Source of the DNA: Cheiracanthium punctorium
Lineage: Eukaryota; Arthropoda; Arachnida; Araneae; Cheiracanthiidae
NCBI GenBank assembly: GCA_038373885.1
Contig: JAWZYV010012540.1
Span: 248,001-312,000, forward strand
Direction of reading: 5' to 3'
DNA length: 64,000 nucleotides
Notes under the pieces: generated by a model
What the model saw: the letters and a program-made list of their open reading frames with translations, nothing else
Database searches by the model: none
What the model was told of the DNA's origin: nothing
Position numbers and translations under genes: made by a program
In this document: positions 34,736 through 45,509 of the stretch, piece after piece
Numbering within the stretch: position 1 is the stretch's first letter
How the letters are laid out: each line of letters starts with the position of its first letter

Positions 34736-35650
34736 ATGTTGCTGAAAAATAAACAATGGATCGAAGGCTATATTTTTTCGCTATCTGAAGAGAAATACTC
34801 TTATTCAGTTATTAAGAAAAGATGTCAAAATCATGGTTTTAAAATTTCTACACGTAAAATTAGTGACATAATTAATATGAAAGGAAAGAAACGTCAAAGT
34901 TTATATTTCATTGGGGAAAAGGCAAAAAATGCATACCCAACAAAGGTATGTACACTAGAGATGAGTTCGGGCTCATTTTTTGAAGCCTGAGCCCGAGAAC
35001 TTTTAATCCGAGCCCGCCCGAGCCCGAGCAATATTATTTACGTCTGAGTCCGAGCCTGAAATTTCAGCTAAAGATTAAAAAAATTCAGTTACTTCATTGA
35101 TAGAATACAATAAATTTTGATGTTCTTGTAAATTAACGGCAAATATAGTTGCAAACTCTCAATGCCCTTTCTAATTCTTTATATCCATGTTTATCAAATA
35201 ACGTCCGATCTGATGGCTAACTAAGTAATAAAAGCCGCTTTTCTGAAATACCCAAAGAGCTTGACCATACCGTGCCACTATTTTTTTTTTATAAGTACTT
35301 TTATTTTACTCATGAATCACTTTTTAAAATCTGCTTCAAGGAGTATGTTAAATAAATGAGAAATTTCTCACGAGCTCGAGCCCGCCCGAGCCCTAACGCA
35401 ATTGGGAATTACAGAGCCCGGGCTCGGGCTGAGCCCGTCTCATCTCTAATGTACACCTCTTATTAAATCTGAAGTCACATCTCATGTTTTAAAGGAAAAT
35501 CCAACTACCCAAAGAACTATCGCAAAATCTTTAAATATCTATGTAGGAACTGTCAACAAAATTATAAAACCTGATTTAAAGTTAATCAAAGCAAAAAAAC
35601 ATGATGTTCATCACCTAACACCAAAACATGTTTCTCAGCAGGATGTTTGA
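34736..35650 (+). pseudogene. Mariner-like transposase N-terminal fragment, split by a MITE
   Basis: Codons run from ATG 34736 to 34955, are interrupted by the element at 34956-35448, and resume after one copy of the 8-bp TSD in the same frame to TGA 35648. Removing the insertion restores about 140 codons. The N-terminal part (SYSVIKKRCQNHGFKISTRK) and the later part (TTQRTIAKSLNIYVGTVNKI) look like two helix-turn-helix DNA-binding units. HHLTPKHV sits where mariner/Tc1 transposases carry their linker motif. The catalytic DDE/D domain is absent because the frame stops just after. A TIR-like GAGGGTGTTCATAC lies near 34597; the right end was not found. Confidence 0.65.
34956..35448. mobile_element. 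hAT-type MITE in the mariner-like gene
   Basis: 493 bp, TAGAGATGAG at the left and CTCATCTCTA at the right, with an exact 8-bp TSD ATGTACAC (34948-34955 and 35449-35456). Subterminal GAGCCCGAGCCCG repeats at both ends form a GC-rich fold. Non-coding. The unbroken coding frame on both sides suggests insertion was recent relative to decay of the host gene. Confidence 0.88.
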
Positions 35651-35656
35651 AACTTG

Positions 35657-37124
35657 CTCCTTTGTCTAATGGATCCCCGGCATCCAATCGGCAGATACAA
35701 CCCCCGTCAATTCGCACCCTGGTTATAACATATTATTATTATTATATATATATATAAGCTGTATATCCCAGTGTATAACACACATCAGTAAATTGAACAT
35801 GTCTTACGATAGTAATTATCTTTTGTAATATAATGCATATTTGTAATATTCTTTTATAATTTTTTTCTGCGGATATAAGAAACACATGATCCGTTTTCAT
35901 ATCCGTATCTGCAGATATAAAAACAAGTTATCTGTTTACAGATCCATATCCGCATATCTAACTTAACGATCCAGCACACCTTTACTTGATATCACAATGG
36001 ACACAGGTTTTTCTTATTGTTACCAAGTGACAATAATCAGACATAACAAGAAGATGTAATAATTTTACTTAAATATTATCAGTGTTCATTTTAATACAGT
36101 AATATATATATGTATTAAAGAAACTTACATAGTAAAACAGACAGTAAATTTGTACTTATATTGAAGTGTGTTCTATTGGGGGGGGGGGGTGATGTTGGTC
36201 GCCTACATGTGGTGCCCCCTGTTCTCGCTAAACGACTGACACTTGTCACCCTGTGCAGCCTTTGATCAATCTTCAGCGACAAGTACATCTTGCTGCTTCT
36301 TTCTTGACTTTTACTCTCCAGCAACGGTCCTTTTAGGGCCTGGTCATGTCTATTTCTCAGCTCAAGATTCTTTTTTGGAATGCTGGTGGTCTTATGCATG
36401 ACAAGTTCACTTGTATAAAACTAAAAGATACAGCTTACCTTTTGCGATTAACTCGAACATTGTACGCTTTGGCAAGTTATCTCTTCTTGGTGAGGTAGCA
36501 CACTTCACTGGCAATTACAGATTTATTTTTAGAGTATCCAACAGATTTATTTGAGAAGGCAGAGATATGAATATTTCTGTCATTCCCAAAAAATCAGTTA
36601 GCATATTGTTCTTAAACTATACGACTGAAATCCATAAAAGCACTGATTCAATCCTGTAATTTAGTAATTATTTTCATTTGAAATATTTAAAAATTTATTT
36701 TTGATAAAGCAACGTGAACAGGAGCAAAAAAATAGATAAACTAGATACTATAATATATTATTTGTATCTAACCAGTCATGAGATGTGGAAAAAAAAAAAA
36801 AAGAGTTCACACACATACACACATGGAAAAAAAAAATGTATTAGTACACTAGGGATTTATTTTGATTTTTTAATCTGAGAAGGAGTTTGTAAAAACAATC
36901 TTGGGAATCTGTTTAAAAAAAAGAATATACTAGTACTCGACTACATACAGCACTTATCAATATTTTTTAAATTATAGAAGGTGTTTACAAGAAAAATAAA
37001 ATCTTGAAACCCACTGTTAAAGCATATCCAGTAATTTCTTAAAATCAGGGATTGCACATACATGTGTTACGTGCAATAGATATATGTTAAAACATGGAAT
37101 TCAAAACTATTCAGCATTCTTGTG
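35657..37124. other. Gene-free stretch
   Basis: Around 35873-35960 there are repeated GATATCCGTATC/ATATCCGCATATC-like motifs, possibly the end of another MITE. The rest is AT-rich, with a poly-G tract at 36178-36189. Confidence 0.4.
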
Positions 37125-37126
37125 TA

Positions 37127-37565
37127 CAAGGTGATTCAAAATTAGAGGGACAAACTTTTAAGAAACGTAGGTTATAACAAGACAGTCCAGAATCACAAAG
37201 CGATGAGAGGTCGGAAACATAGTCTTGAACCTTTTAATAATTCAAAAAAAGACATGTTGAAGTAACCGTGAAATTTCTGGTCCGGTTTTTTCAAAAACTA
37301 ATGCATCTTTTACAAATGGCACTTCATAAAAATTGTTAATTCAGATTTTTTTAATGATTACATTGATGAAATTGTCAGCAGAGAGCCCATTCTTTATGAA
37401 ACTTGGCTAAGAAATTAGATGCACAGTTCAGCACTTCTTCTAATGTGATTATTAACACATACATGAAGAAGACATTTCCGGTGCCACATTGATATGTGAT
37501 TCTGAGCCATCTTGGTGTATTCTACCCTTCCTAAATGTTTGTCCCTCTAATTTTGAATCACCCTA
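37127..37565. mobile_element. Mariner-type MITE
   Basis: GGTGATTCAAAATTAGAGGG at the left and its inverse at the right extend to about 26 bp of TIR, with TA at both outer edges. This is the classic Tc1/mariner pattern. It is 439 bp and non-coding. Confidence 0.8.
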
Positions 37566-37567
37566 TA

Positions 37568-38762
37568 TACCACCTGGGAAAGAGTAGTGTCATAGCACAA
37601 ATGCTGTTCCTATGTTACTACTATCAATGAATCAAAAAAAAAAAAAAAAATTATGTAAATTACCTTAAGTTAGGGGACTAAGTTTCCAAATTATGTGGCT
37701 GTTGGTGTGTGCAATAGAATACAAATTTCTATAGAAGTTAAGACCTATTGAACTGTTATATTTTTTACAAAACCAGCTTCTTGGAGTTCGCCTAATATTG
37801 TTGCAAGGATGTTGAGAAAGATATTCTTGCAAGTTATGCTAATTAAACAAAAAAAGTTATATCTTAAATAATAAAATTAACAAATTAGCACATTTAGAAG
37901 ACACGAAAAACTTAAATAATAAAGTTTTTCAAAAAATGCTTGAATATTATTATATATACAGAAATAAATAATCGGGTAGTTTAATAAATTATCCAACATT
38001 TTGTGTAGTATGTTAATTAAACAAGATATTTTATAATATTTTAAATAAATTTAATAAATGTAGCACACAAAGTAAAACATGCATAACTTAAAATAAATCG
38101 TAAAGTTAGGTGAATATTAAGATATACACAAAATATAAACACCTTATCAACTGATGAAAATTGAGCACTTTTACATGTACTAATTAAGTACAACATATTA
38201 CAGTAGTATATTTTAAACACTAACGTAATAAATGTAGGGTATCTTAATTAAAAGCACATTACAAGAAATCGTGTGATTTAAAAAAAAAAAAAGAAAATGC
38301 TATTGCAATGCACTCTGTATAACTGTGTAATGTGCATTAATCAGCAGTGTTAGAAAGAATATGAATTGCAGTTTATGTATTGCAAAAGAAAATAATTAAC
38401 ATAAAGGCGTAAAGAAGCAATAAAACTTAATAGATACTCACAATAAAACTTTAACATTCCAACTCTAACGAAAACAAATACAAATCGCAAATTTATTTTG
38501 CGAGTTTAATCTGTATGCCTTTGTACAAAAAATTATCTTTACAAAACTGACTGACTACTGAACTTATATCGTTATTAAAATGTTTTAAAACACTTTTGCG
38601 AGTCCTTTTATTTCTATTCTATCTATTATATTGCTTTGCAAGGCTTAAATAACCACTTTCAGCCATCATGAGATCGCCGTTAAAATCAAAACAAACTCGC
38701 TAGCTGCTAGCAGACGATGGAGGTAGATCACGTGATATACGTATTCGGCAGGCTGTGACGTC
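37568..38762. other. AT-rich interior without genes
   Basis: Nothing supportable apart from the right end of the 7.6-kb element. Confidence 0.4.
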
Positions 38763-38852
38763 ACGTGAAAGGACCCCATTAACTGGGTTTTCCTTTTACG
38801 GCAGTCAGGAACGTGACTTCTTAAATTAAAAATAGCATGAGATTAAAACTAG

Positions 38853-39209
38853 CGTGTTTACTCGCGTAGTAGTCGCCCTCGCATTACAGTCGCACCCGTT
38901 TTGAAGCAGAAAAAAACGTCAAAATATTTTCCCTACATAAAGGTCGCAGCCACGTATTTGATCTTCATTTATGTCTGTAAAAATATTTCTATAAAAAGAA
39001 AAATGCCTCTTTTTTGTGTGCAACTGACGAAAGGACTATTTAACATACGGCAGATAATCTGGAAGTATTTGGTAACTTAGTAATTTTATTATAATACCAG
39101 TATTTTAACATTAGAGAGTAGAATATTGTGTAGTATATTTCCTCGCATAATAGTTTAATTTCTCCAAGAAAAATGGCAAAAAAGTGCGACTATTACGCGA
39201 GTAAACACG
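38853..39209. mobile_element. MITE with CGTGTTTACTCGCGTA ends
   Basis: CGTGTTTACTCGCGTA then (G)TAGTCGC at the left is mirrored at the right as GCGACTATTACGCGAG then TAAACACG, a 24-bp TIR with one mismatch. No TSD is evident. Non-coding, 357 bp. Confidence 0.7.
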
Positions 39210-39540
39210 GCATGCCATAAAATTTACGTCATATCAAAGCAAATTCTCAAAGAAACGAGATTAAAGTAAACTATTCCCTTCTGCCGAAACATGGAGGATT
39301 TAAATATTTAAATTGTGCATTTACGGGGAAGAAACGAAGATGAAAGTAATAGGTATTATTAGTAGATTCGTTGCGATAATATGGGTTAAAGTACAATATG
39401 CCGTTAGAATATACAGAAAGGGGAACGTGCTCCCAATTTTGCGTCAAGATCTTTTTATTTTCAATATTTCTTTGGAAATTCAAAAGGAACCATCGATAGA
39501 AGAAAAATCCCCCCAAATCTTTCCTGTGCCTCCCCCTCCA

Positions 39541-39571
<31 letters not shown>

Positions 39572-40098
39572 GTCACACAACACCAAAGGACCATTACAAG
39601 TACAAAAAGCAAAAATTGAAAAGTAAATAGTAAATATTCAATTACACCTCAATATCACGTACATTTTTGAACAGCTGAATAACTTCTGCATAGAGTGCTT
39701 AAAATAACTCATGCCAGTAAATATTTTTCAGAGACTTGTATCTAGTGAGTTACGATCTCACAAAAATATTGCTTTATCTAAATATTTATAACTGAAAGTG
39801 AAACATTTTGACTCAAAGCGAAAAACCAGATGAAACGCACCGAGTAAAAGGGTGCCAACAGCAGTTTGGCGTCTGTATTCTTTTCGCCAAATGCAGTCCG
39901 GCGCAATCATGGAAAAAAGTACAAAATAGAAAGCTTTTGAAGGATTTTTTAATTAATTTAAAGCATGATATGCGCACATATAACATAAATAAATATTAAA
40001 ACAATATTATTGTAAAGTTCAAACAAGGAAAGTGTGAGATAAGACTTAAAATTCAAGCTTCCGATGACAGCTCGAAAGCGAAACTACGTAAATAATCG
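39210..40098. other. Gene-free stretch
   Basis: Frames open on both strands at 39271-39630 arise around a C-run (proline-rich on one strand, glycine-rich on the other) and have no family resemblance. Confidence 0.4.
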
Positions 40099-40106
40099 CT
40101 TCAAAA

Positions 40107-42496
40107 CAAGGCCGTAGCCAGGATTTTTTTTCGGGGGGGGGGCACAATATGTGCACTCATTATACCTATGTGCTTACATATATCATTTATGTATGTGTAT
40201 ATAAAACTATTAAAATACTTTTTGAAATTTTAAGAACATTTTATTTTTTTAAGTTTAAAGTTTTTTTTAATTTTAATTTTTCTCTGATAACTTTTATTCA
40301 CTGCCATTGTCAGAAATTTTACTGCATAAAAGAAAATTAACTAAGCCATTTCCTCCAACCTAACCCTGATTTCTATCGAAATATTTTTTTACTGTGAAAC
40401 CTCCGAAAGTTGGAGACTTGCGGGTTCCCTCAAAATTTGTCCATTTTACTTATGGAGGTATATTTCAGTGTAATGTAACTGGAACATTCGTTCTCCAGAA
40501 ATTGTCCCAACTTATGTGACCCACTTATGAGGTTTCACTGTATCTGGGTCATAATCTGAGATTGAAATAGACTCACAATAAATAATTGGAGCCGGAAGAA
40601 TTTTTGCAAGTGGCAGCAAAACCTGTTTAAAGGGAGGGGGTAACAATTAGCTGGCTTGAAAATTAATCGGAATTGATATTAATTCCGTATGTCGTAGACA
40701 TTTGGGGGGGGGGCATAATCTAAAAGAAACATAGCAACTCTGGTTACGTAATCTCGAAAAAGAAAATATTTTGATTAAGAAAACTACAGATGATTTTACA
40801 TTAATTTTATTCTTCTTGGGACCGAAGCATATTTATTAATAACATTTTTTTCATTTACGACAATATCACTATGGACGGACATTAGAGCAAACGAAGTTAA
40901 TCTCTCATCCCCTGTGCTATTTCTGAGATAATTTTTCAGTCTTTTTAGGGCTGAAAAGGATTGTTCAACCGAGGCGGTTCTTACAGGTGAAACGGCTAGA
41001 AGTAGAAGCAGGATATTGATATTTGGAAAAATATCACTGCTGCACTCCTTGAGTGCATCGAGTGCATATTTATAGGCAAATCATGTGGTTTTATGGCAAT
41101 TGATTTCTTCCATTTAAGTACCAACAGGTCCCACTCTCCTTCTATTACAGAAAAGTTTTTATGTTTTAAATCCTCCATTTAAAATCTAATTGCTGGTTCT
41201 ATATCATAAAATGACTTTTGGGTGCAGTGCTGTTGCATTAGATTATGAAGAACAACAATTTCATTTTTATGTGCTGTGAAGCGCTCTGTTAATGCTACTA
41301 CTAATTCCTCCAAATACAGAATAAAAACTGATTGTCTGTAATAGTCCTCAGGAGAGCTGCTAGGACAGTTTTCTCGATGTCTCCGATTGCAAACTCGACA
41401 GGGCAAATGTGATATAATTCCGAAGCTACCAGCCAATGTATTTGCTTTTGAAAATAAATTTCTAAATTCTTCTTCGGCATTCTTTCTCATACTTGAAATT
41501 TTTTCTATCACTATGTGCAATATGGAGATCCACCTGCTTGTTCTGCAAATATTCGGACAGTGAGTGAGTTATACCTAATATTTTTTCGGAAATTATTAAT
41601 CCAAAGAGAAAATCATAGCAGCAAATATTTTTGTGCAACGCAGATGCTCTTGCAATATCATTAGTATTTCCGTGGTTATCTATAATATTTTCTAGGGCTT
41701 GACTTATTTGAAGAATAGTATCAGCAAAAAGAGTAACAGCTTCGTGTCTTTCGAGCCACCGAGACTCACAATATCTTTTTAGAGTTGACACTTTAGATTA
41801 ATTACTTCCTTTTAATTCCTCTCTTAAAATATGAGCACGATTGGCAGAAGAACGGAAAAATGTGCATGTTTCTGATATCGTCCCTAAAACGTTTCTTATA
41901 CTAGGAAATTTCTTATACTAGAGGAACTAGACAGAGGAGTGCTTGAACTCCTTTAAACTGTCCTTTCTTGTTGCAATCACCATCATACCCTAAGTAAAGA
42001 GATATCTAAACCAATTTCAAGAATACTAGATTTTATTATCTCAGCTAAACTGTTTCCGGTTAAATTAAAAACTGGGACAAACTTTAAAAAATCTTCTCGC
42101 ATTTTACATTCTTAAGTGTCAATACATTGAATGCACAAAGAAAATTGTTCTGTCTTATGTCTAATTCCATCGGTTAATACGGGAAAATATTTCGCTTTTA
42201 AATTTCTAATTATTATTTGTGATTGTATGTCTTTACTTATTAAACTAATTAAGTCATTCTGGACAGTAGGACTTGTATATAAGGCATTATTTCCCGATGA
42301 TAAAACATGTTGGATATTGTCTCCGCATTTTATTCTGAACCGAAATCAGTCCCAATCAGAGCTCTAAAATTCCCATCATTATGTTTAAGCTCCTCCAGAC
42401 ATATTCGTCCATGATCAGCTGTTCCTCTTAAGGCAATTTTTTTTTTAAAGGGATAAATTTCGGGGAGGGCTCGGGCCCGTCGGGCCCCTCCCCTTG
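40107..42496 (-). mobile_element. Decayed hAT transposon, full span
   Basis: An exact 8-bp TSD CTTCAAAA abuts both ends (40099-40106 and 42497-42504). The left end CAAGGCCGTAGCCAGG resembles the CAGGGGCGTAGCC ends of the short MITEs. The right end is GC-rich with CGGGCCC and finishes CCCCTTG. The interior encodes the decayed transposase at 40796-42450 on the minus strand. Confidence 0.8.
40796..42450 (-). pseudogene. hAT transposase relic (ZMYM1-like/DUF4371 type)
   Basis: Minus-strand segments appear in the expected order of this family. IALRGTADHGRICLEEL then GNFRAL (DUF4371 start) lies near 42,440-42,330. VLTDGIRHKTEQFSLCIQ follows near 42,180-42,130, then YDGDCN near 41,980, then RYCESRWLERHEAV near 41,780. 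CRVCNRR and SPEDYYRQSVFILYLEELV lie near 41,400-41,300. The C-terminal hAT dimerisation motif TASVEQSFSALKRLKNYLRN lies near 40,980-40,920, ending at a stop at 40796. At least one internal stop (after CID, near 42,118) and several frameshifts break it. The N-terminal BED/TTF-type zinc finger is missing. Confidence 0.85.
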
Positions 42497-42559
42497 CTTC
42501 AAAATAGTACTTAATTTCGGATTTCTAGTTAAAAAGTGATTTTTATGCATTAAGTAAGT

Positions 42560-42960
42560 ATTTCAGATTAGGAAAATCGAACGGAAAAACATAAGACTGA
42601 TTATTTAATGCTTAGATATAGCAGTTTTTCCGAAGTCACTCCATTCCACAATGCTAACTCTACGGAAGATTTTCATCCATAGTCCGCGGCGGCTGATTCT
42701 CCGCTTCAGCCAATCAGAAATTATTTCACTCATGTCGGGTCTCTGACGAAGTATAGGATCTCTTGGAGGAAGCAGACGACAGACAGGAAAGATTTGTAAT
42801 GCAGCGCCATCTTTTTCTGCCGAAAATTGTTGACGGAAATCCCTGGCTGCTGCCATACAACGTTTATCTCCTTCCCCCTATAGAGCATTTCGACGTGACG
42901 TATCTCTGACGTCAGCTGAGTGACAGCTTCGCGCATCGTTCTGCGCATGTTATTTCTTTA
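42560..42960 (-). promoter_or_regulatory. GC-rich block, possible first exon or promoter
   Basis: GC-richer than its surroundings, with CRE-like TGACGTCA at 42908-42915 and overlapping open frames on the minus strand starting at ATG 42856 and 42948. The frames resemble no family. It could be a CpG-rich promoter with a first exon on the minus strand, or another repeat. Confidence 0.25.
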
Positions 42961-43950
42961 CCTAAATGTATTATTTAGCAATCTCAGTAATCCTTATAAA
43001 CTAAGTGTAATCTGAGGATGTTCATTGGGTTTTCGGATTACGAACGCAGCCCCACTGTGAAGAATGTAAACAAACTGCAGAATAGCAAGCAACAGGCGTT
43101 TCAGTTTAGACAGCGATCCACGACTGTGCACGAAAGAATGTACATTATTTATTTAGAAATATGGAAGAAATTTTAAAGCTGTCAGCAACTAATTAAACTC
43201 TAATTGCAAAATTAGATATTGTTTCTAGTTTAGGATTGTGATATTTTTTCATGATTTTTAAATATATGGATAATTTGTCTCCAATGTAATTTGAAGCTAT
43301 GACTAGATAGGTTTATCCTTAGATTGACATGAATTTTAGTGCATGCTTTCTATGGATAACACTTTCTGGTGTGGTTTCTGTTATTAAATGTGCATATAAA
43401 ATGCATTAGAATAAATCAATTAAATACATGAAAGAATTGGTTCGTTAATTATTTTTTAAAAATATATTTTGATTAAAAAGTCAATTTATACATTGTTTAC
43501 AGAACTAGTTTTGTACCAATGGTTGGTTTATTAAAAAAATAATAATAAATAAATAAAACAGGAAGTTTCTTATGTCGAAACTGGCATGTGATGTGTTAAT
43601 GCATGATTACTTATTGTTGCTTATGCTTTAAAAAAAAAAAAAAAACACTGTAGAATCTACTTTTTCAAACTCACTAAAATTGGCTACCAGCCTTTTTATT
43701 CTTTTGCAGTATTCTGAATTAGGTATGGAGTGGAACTTAAATATCTTGAATAAATGTGTTTTTTTCTATTAAACTGACACCCTCTTTTATTTCACCTTCT
43801 TATCTCAATTCTTTCTGTTGTTTCTTTAACTTCATGAAATCAAGGTTATACTGTTGTTGTTCTCGTGTCCATGAGCAGATGATTAAATGGTTAAACTGTA
43901 CTTCATTAAAATAAATCCTTATTCTTTTACCTAAAACTATTTCCACTCTT
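42961..43950. other. AT-rich intergenic sequence
   Basis: No gene or repeat boundary supported. Confidence 0.4.
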
Positions 43951-44133
43951 AGTTAAATTTTTTTATTTGGGAATACCTTATTCCCCCGTACACGATATAT
44001 ATTTCGGTTACACACATAACCATCTTCAGTCGTTTCTGGATCTCTCACTAATGGCGGCTTCTTTTTATATCTTCTTCGTTCTTCTTCTTGAAAGTTCGAT
44101 GCATGACGTCATCCCATGATTGGTCGATTGTAT
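43951..44133 (-). repeat. Left inverted repeat arm of the Penelope-like element
   Basis: Reverse complement of 45041-45223. It supplies the first codons of the open frame (ATG 44116), so the frame is a chimera of repeat and coding sequence at its start. Confidence 0.85.
43992..44033 (-). ncRNA. Hammerhead-like ribozyme motif, minus strand
   Basis: Identical to the plus-strand copy at 45141-45182. Read on the minus strand it has helix I ACGA/TCGT, core CTGAAGA, helix II GGTTA/TAACC and GAAA before a short AT helix III. Confidence 0.5.
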
Positions 44134-45126
44134 TGTCACAATAATACCATCAAACTTTGGCTTCGCTATGTCGACGATATCTTCGCTATCCTTACCACCC
44201 ACAATAATGAAGAAAATAATTTGATCAATCAACTTAATGCCATAGACCCGAACATTAAATTTACATACGAAAAAGAAATCAATAATAGCCTCAATTACTT
44301 AGATGTGAACATAACCAGAAACAATAATCTCATTGAGACCACCATTTTTCGAAAACCTACTTGTAATACTAATATAGTAAATTTTAAATCTAAAACCCCT
44401 TTCAACTATAAAATTGCTGCTATTCGTTCCTATATCGACCGCGCTTTCAAAGTGTGTTCTAACAACGACCTCCTTCAAAAAGAAATTGCTTTCATAAAGA
44501 AACAATGTCAAGACGCCCACTACCCTCGAGAAATTTTCGACAAAGTTTTCAAAGCTAGGCAACGTAAATTAAATGTTATAGACAACCGTCAAAAAGATAA
44601 ACCACGTTTTACTACCGCTATCCCCTTTAGCCGAGGGATAGCCAATAAACTTTCTAATATCGCCAGTAAAAAGAACTTCCGTATTCCAATTAAACCTAAT
44701 AAAACAATCTTTCAGCGCATTAGATCGGAAAAAGACCCAATCAACCCCATCGAAACCGCAGGGATCTATAAAATTAATTTTATGTCAAACGATACTAATA
44801 AAGAAAATTGCTACATCGGCGTTACAAAAAGGAAAATTAAAGAACGAAAAAACGAACATTTTAAAGACATTAACCGCCAGAAACAAAGTACCGCTCTAGC
44901 CCGTCTTGCTTTGAAAGAGCCCATTACCATTGATTTTAAAAATATTAAAAAAATAGCCAACTTTAAAAATAGTATATATGCCTACATTCGTGAGAGCTTA
45001 GAAATATTGACGACAGAGGGCAGCATCAACGATACGCTTCATACAATCGACCAATCATGGGATGACGTCATGCATCGAACTTTCAAGAAGAAGAACGAAG
45101 AAGATATAAAAAGAAGCCGCCATTAG
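44116..45126 (+). CDS. Penelope-like RT remnant with GIY-YIG endonuclease
   Basis: The 336-residue frame starts in the reverse-transcriptase palm at LRYVDDIF (residues 16-23; catalytic motif C). It lacks the earlier RT motifs, so it cannot polymerise DNA. It continues through FTYEKE, LNYLDVNITR and FRKPTC, the typical Penelope RT/thumb region. It ends with a GIY-YIG endonuclease module: GIYKI at 216-220, YIGVTKRK at 233-240 and the acidic ESLEI at 293-297. In Penelope-like elements this endonuclease nicks target DNA for retrotransposition. The frame is uninterrupted, so the endonuclease part might still be translatable. The start lies in the left repeat arm and is probably not the ancestral one. 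The stop overlaps the right arm. Confidence 0.85.
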   Translation: MIGRLYCHNNTIKLWLRYVDDIFAILTTHNNEENNLINQLNAIDPNIKFTYEKEINNSLNYLDVNITRNNNLIETTIFRKPTCNTNIVNFKSKTPFNYKIAAIRSYIDRAFKVCSNNDLLQKEIAFIKKQCQDAHYPREIFDKVFKARQRKLNVIDNRQKDKPRFTTAIPFSRGIANKLSNIASKKNFRIPIKPNKTIFQRIRSEKDPINPIETAGIYKINFMSNDTNKENCYIGVTKRKIKERKNEHFKDINRQKQSTALARLALKEPITIDFKNIKKIANFKNSIYAYIRESLEILTTEGSINDTLHTIDQSWDDVMHRTFKKKNEEDIKRSRH

Positions 45127-45223
45127 TGAGAGATCCAGAAACGACTGAAGATGGTTATGTGTGTAACCGAAATATATATCGTGTACGGGGGAATAAGGTA
45201 TTCCCAAATAAAAAATGTTAACT
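45041..45223 (+). repeat. Right inverted repeat arm of the Penelope-like element
   Basis: Includes the last ~28 codons of the frame, the stop, the hammerhead-like motif and an A-rich end. It is mirrored at 43951-44133 over 183 bp. Confidence 0.85.
45141..45182 (+). ncRNA. Hammerhead-like ribozyme motif, plus strand
   Basis: ACGA (45141) pairs with TCGT (45179) as helix I. CTGAAGA (45145-45151) and GAAA (45169-45172) supply the conserved core, GGTTA/TAACC forms helix II, and ATATAT is a very short self-complementary helix III before the expected TA cleavage site. An extra T between the core and helix II departs from the strict consensus. Short helix III is typical of Penelope hammerheads, which are thought to act as dimers. 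Confidence 0.5.
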
Positions 45224-45334
45224 AATTAATCCGCCGTATTAAATAATGTTTTATGTGTTTTTATTATTTCCACTCTGTTCTGCATGGAGCTGATATTAGG
45301 ATTAGAAATTATTCTGAAGAATTTTAGATTTTTT

Positions 45335-45504
45335 GATACTTACGTATTATCCCGGTGGTCGTTTCCAACAAAGTATTTTTTCATCAAATGTGCTGGAAAC
45401 TGTTGCCAATCGTATTCGAAACCATTAATAATTTCATGTGATCGGCATTTATCTTGGCGAGAAATCGCTTGTCTTGTTTGAGTGCCGGGATAATACGCCA
45501 GTAG
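45335..45504. mobile_element. MITE with GTATTATCCCGG ends (longest copy)
   Basis: ACTTACGTATTATCCCGG at the left and GCCGGGATAATACGCCAGT at the right. The interior matches 46593-46761. Non-coding. Confidence 0.65.
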
Positions 45505-45509
45505 CAACT

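Larger units (their letters stand above)
31192..38780. mobile_element. 7.6-kb element with 18-bp TIR and 8-9-bp TSD
   Basis: AATGGGGTCCTTTCACGT at 31192-31209 is repeated inverted at 38763-38780. Flanks AACTGGGTG (31183-31191) and AACTGGGTT (38781-38789) give an 8- or 9-bp TSD. The left ~0.84 kb equals copy A at 23730. A diverged repeat of part of that arm (31880-32240) recurs at about 33300-33550, so the interior is itself duplicated. No autonomous transposase for this element is visible. A mariner fragment and several MITEs are nested within. Confidence 0.7.
43951..45223 (+). mobile_element. 5'-truncated Penelope-like element between inverted repeats
   Basis: A 183-bp inverted repeat (43951-44133 and 45041-45223, near identical) brackets the coding region at 44116-45126. 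Both arms carry the same 42-nt hammerhead-like motif. Penelope-like elements are known for 5' truncation, flanking pLTR-type repeats that can be inverted, and hammerhead motifs in those repeats. No TSD was identified. Confidence 0.8.

Noticed and set aside
39271..39630. 105-113-codon frames on both strands, one with a polyproline run
   Set aside because: Complementary frames over a C-run. No homology signal and no splice or promoter context.
42605..42948. Two overlapping minus-strand frames in a GC-rich block
   Set aside because: They overlap in different frames, so at most one is real, and neither has a recognisable domain. Listed only as a possible promoter or first exon.
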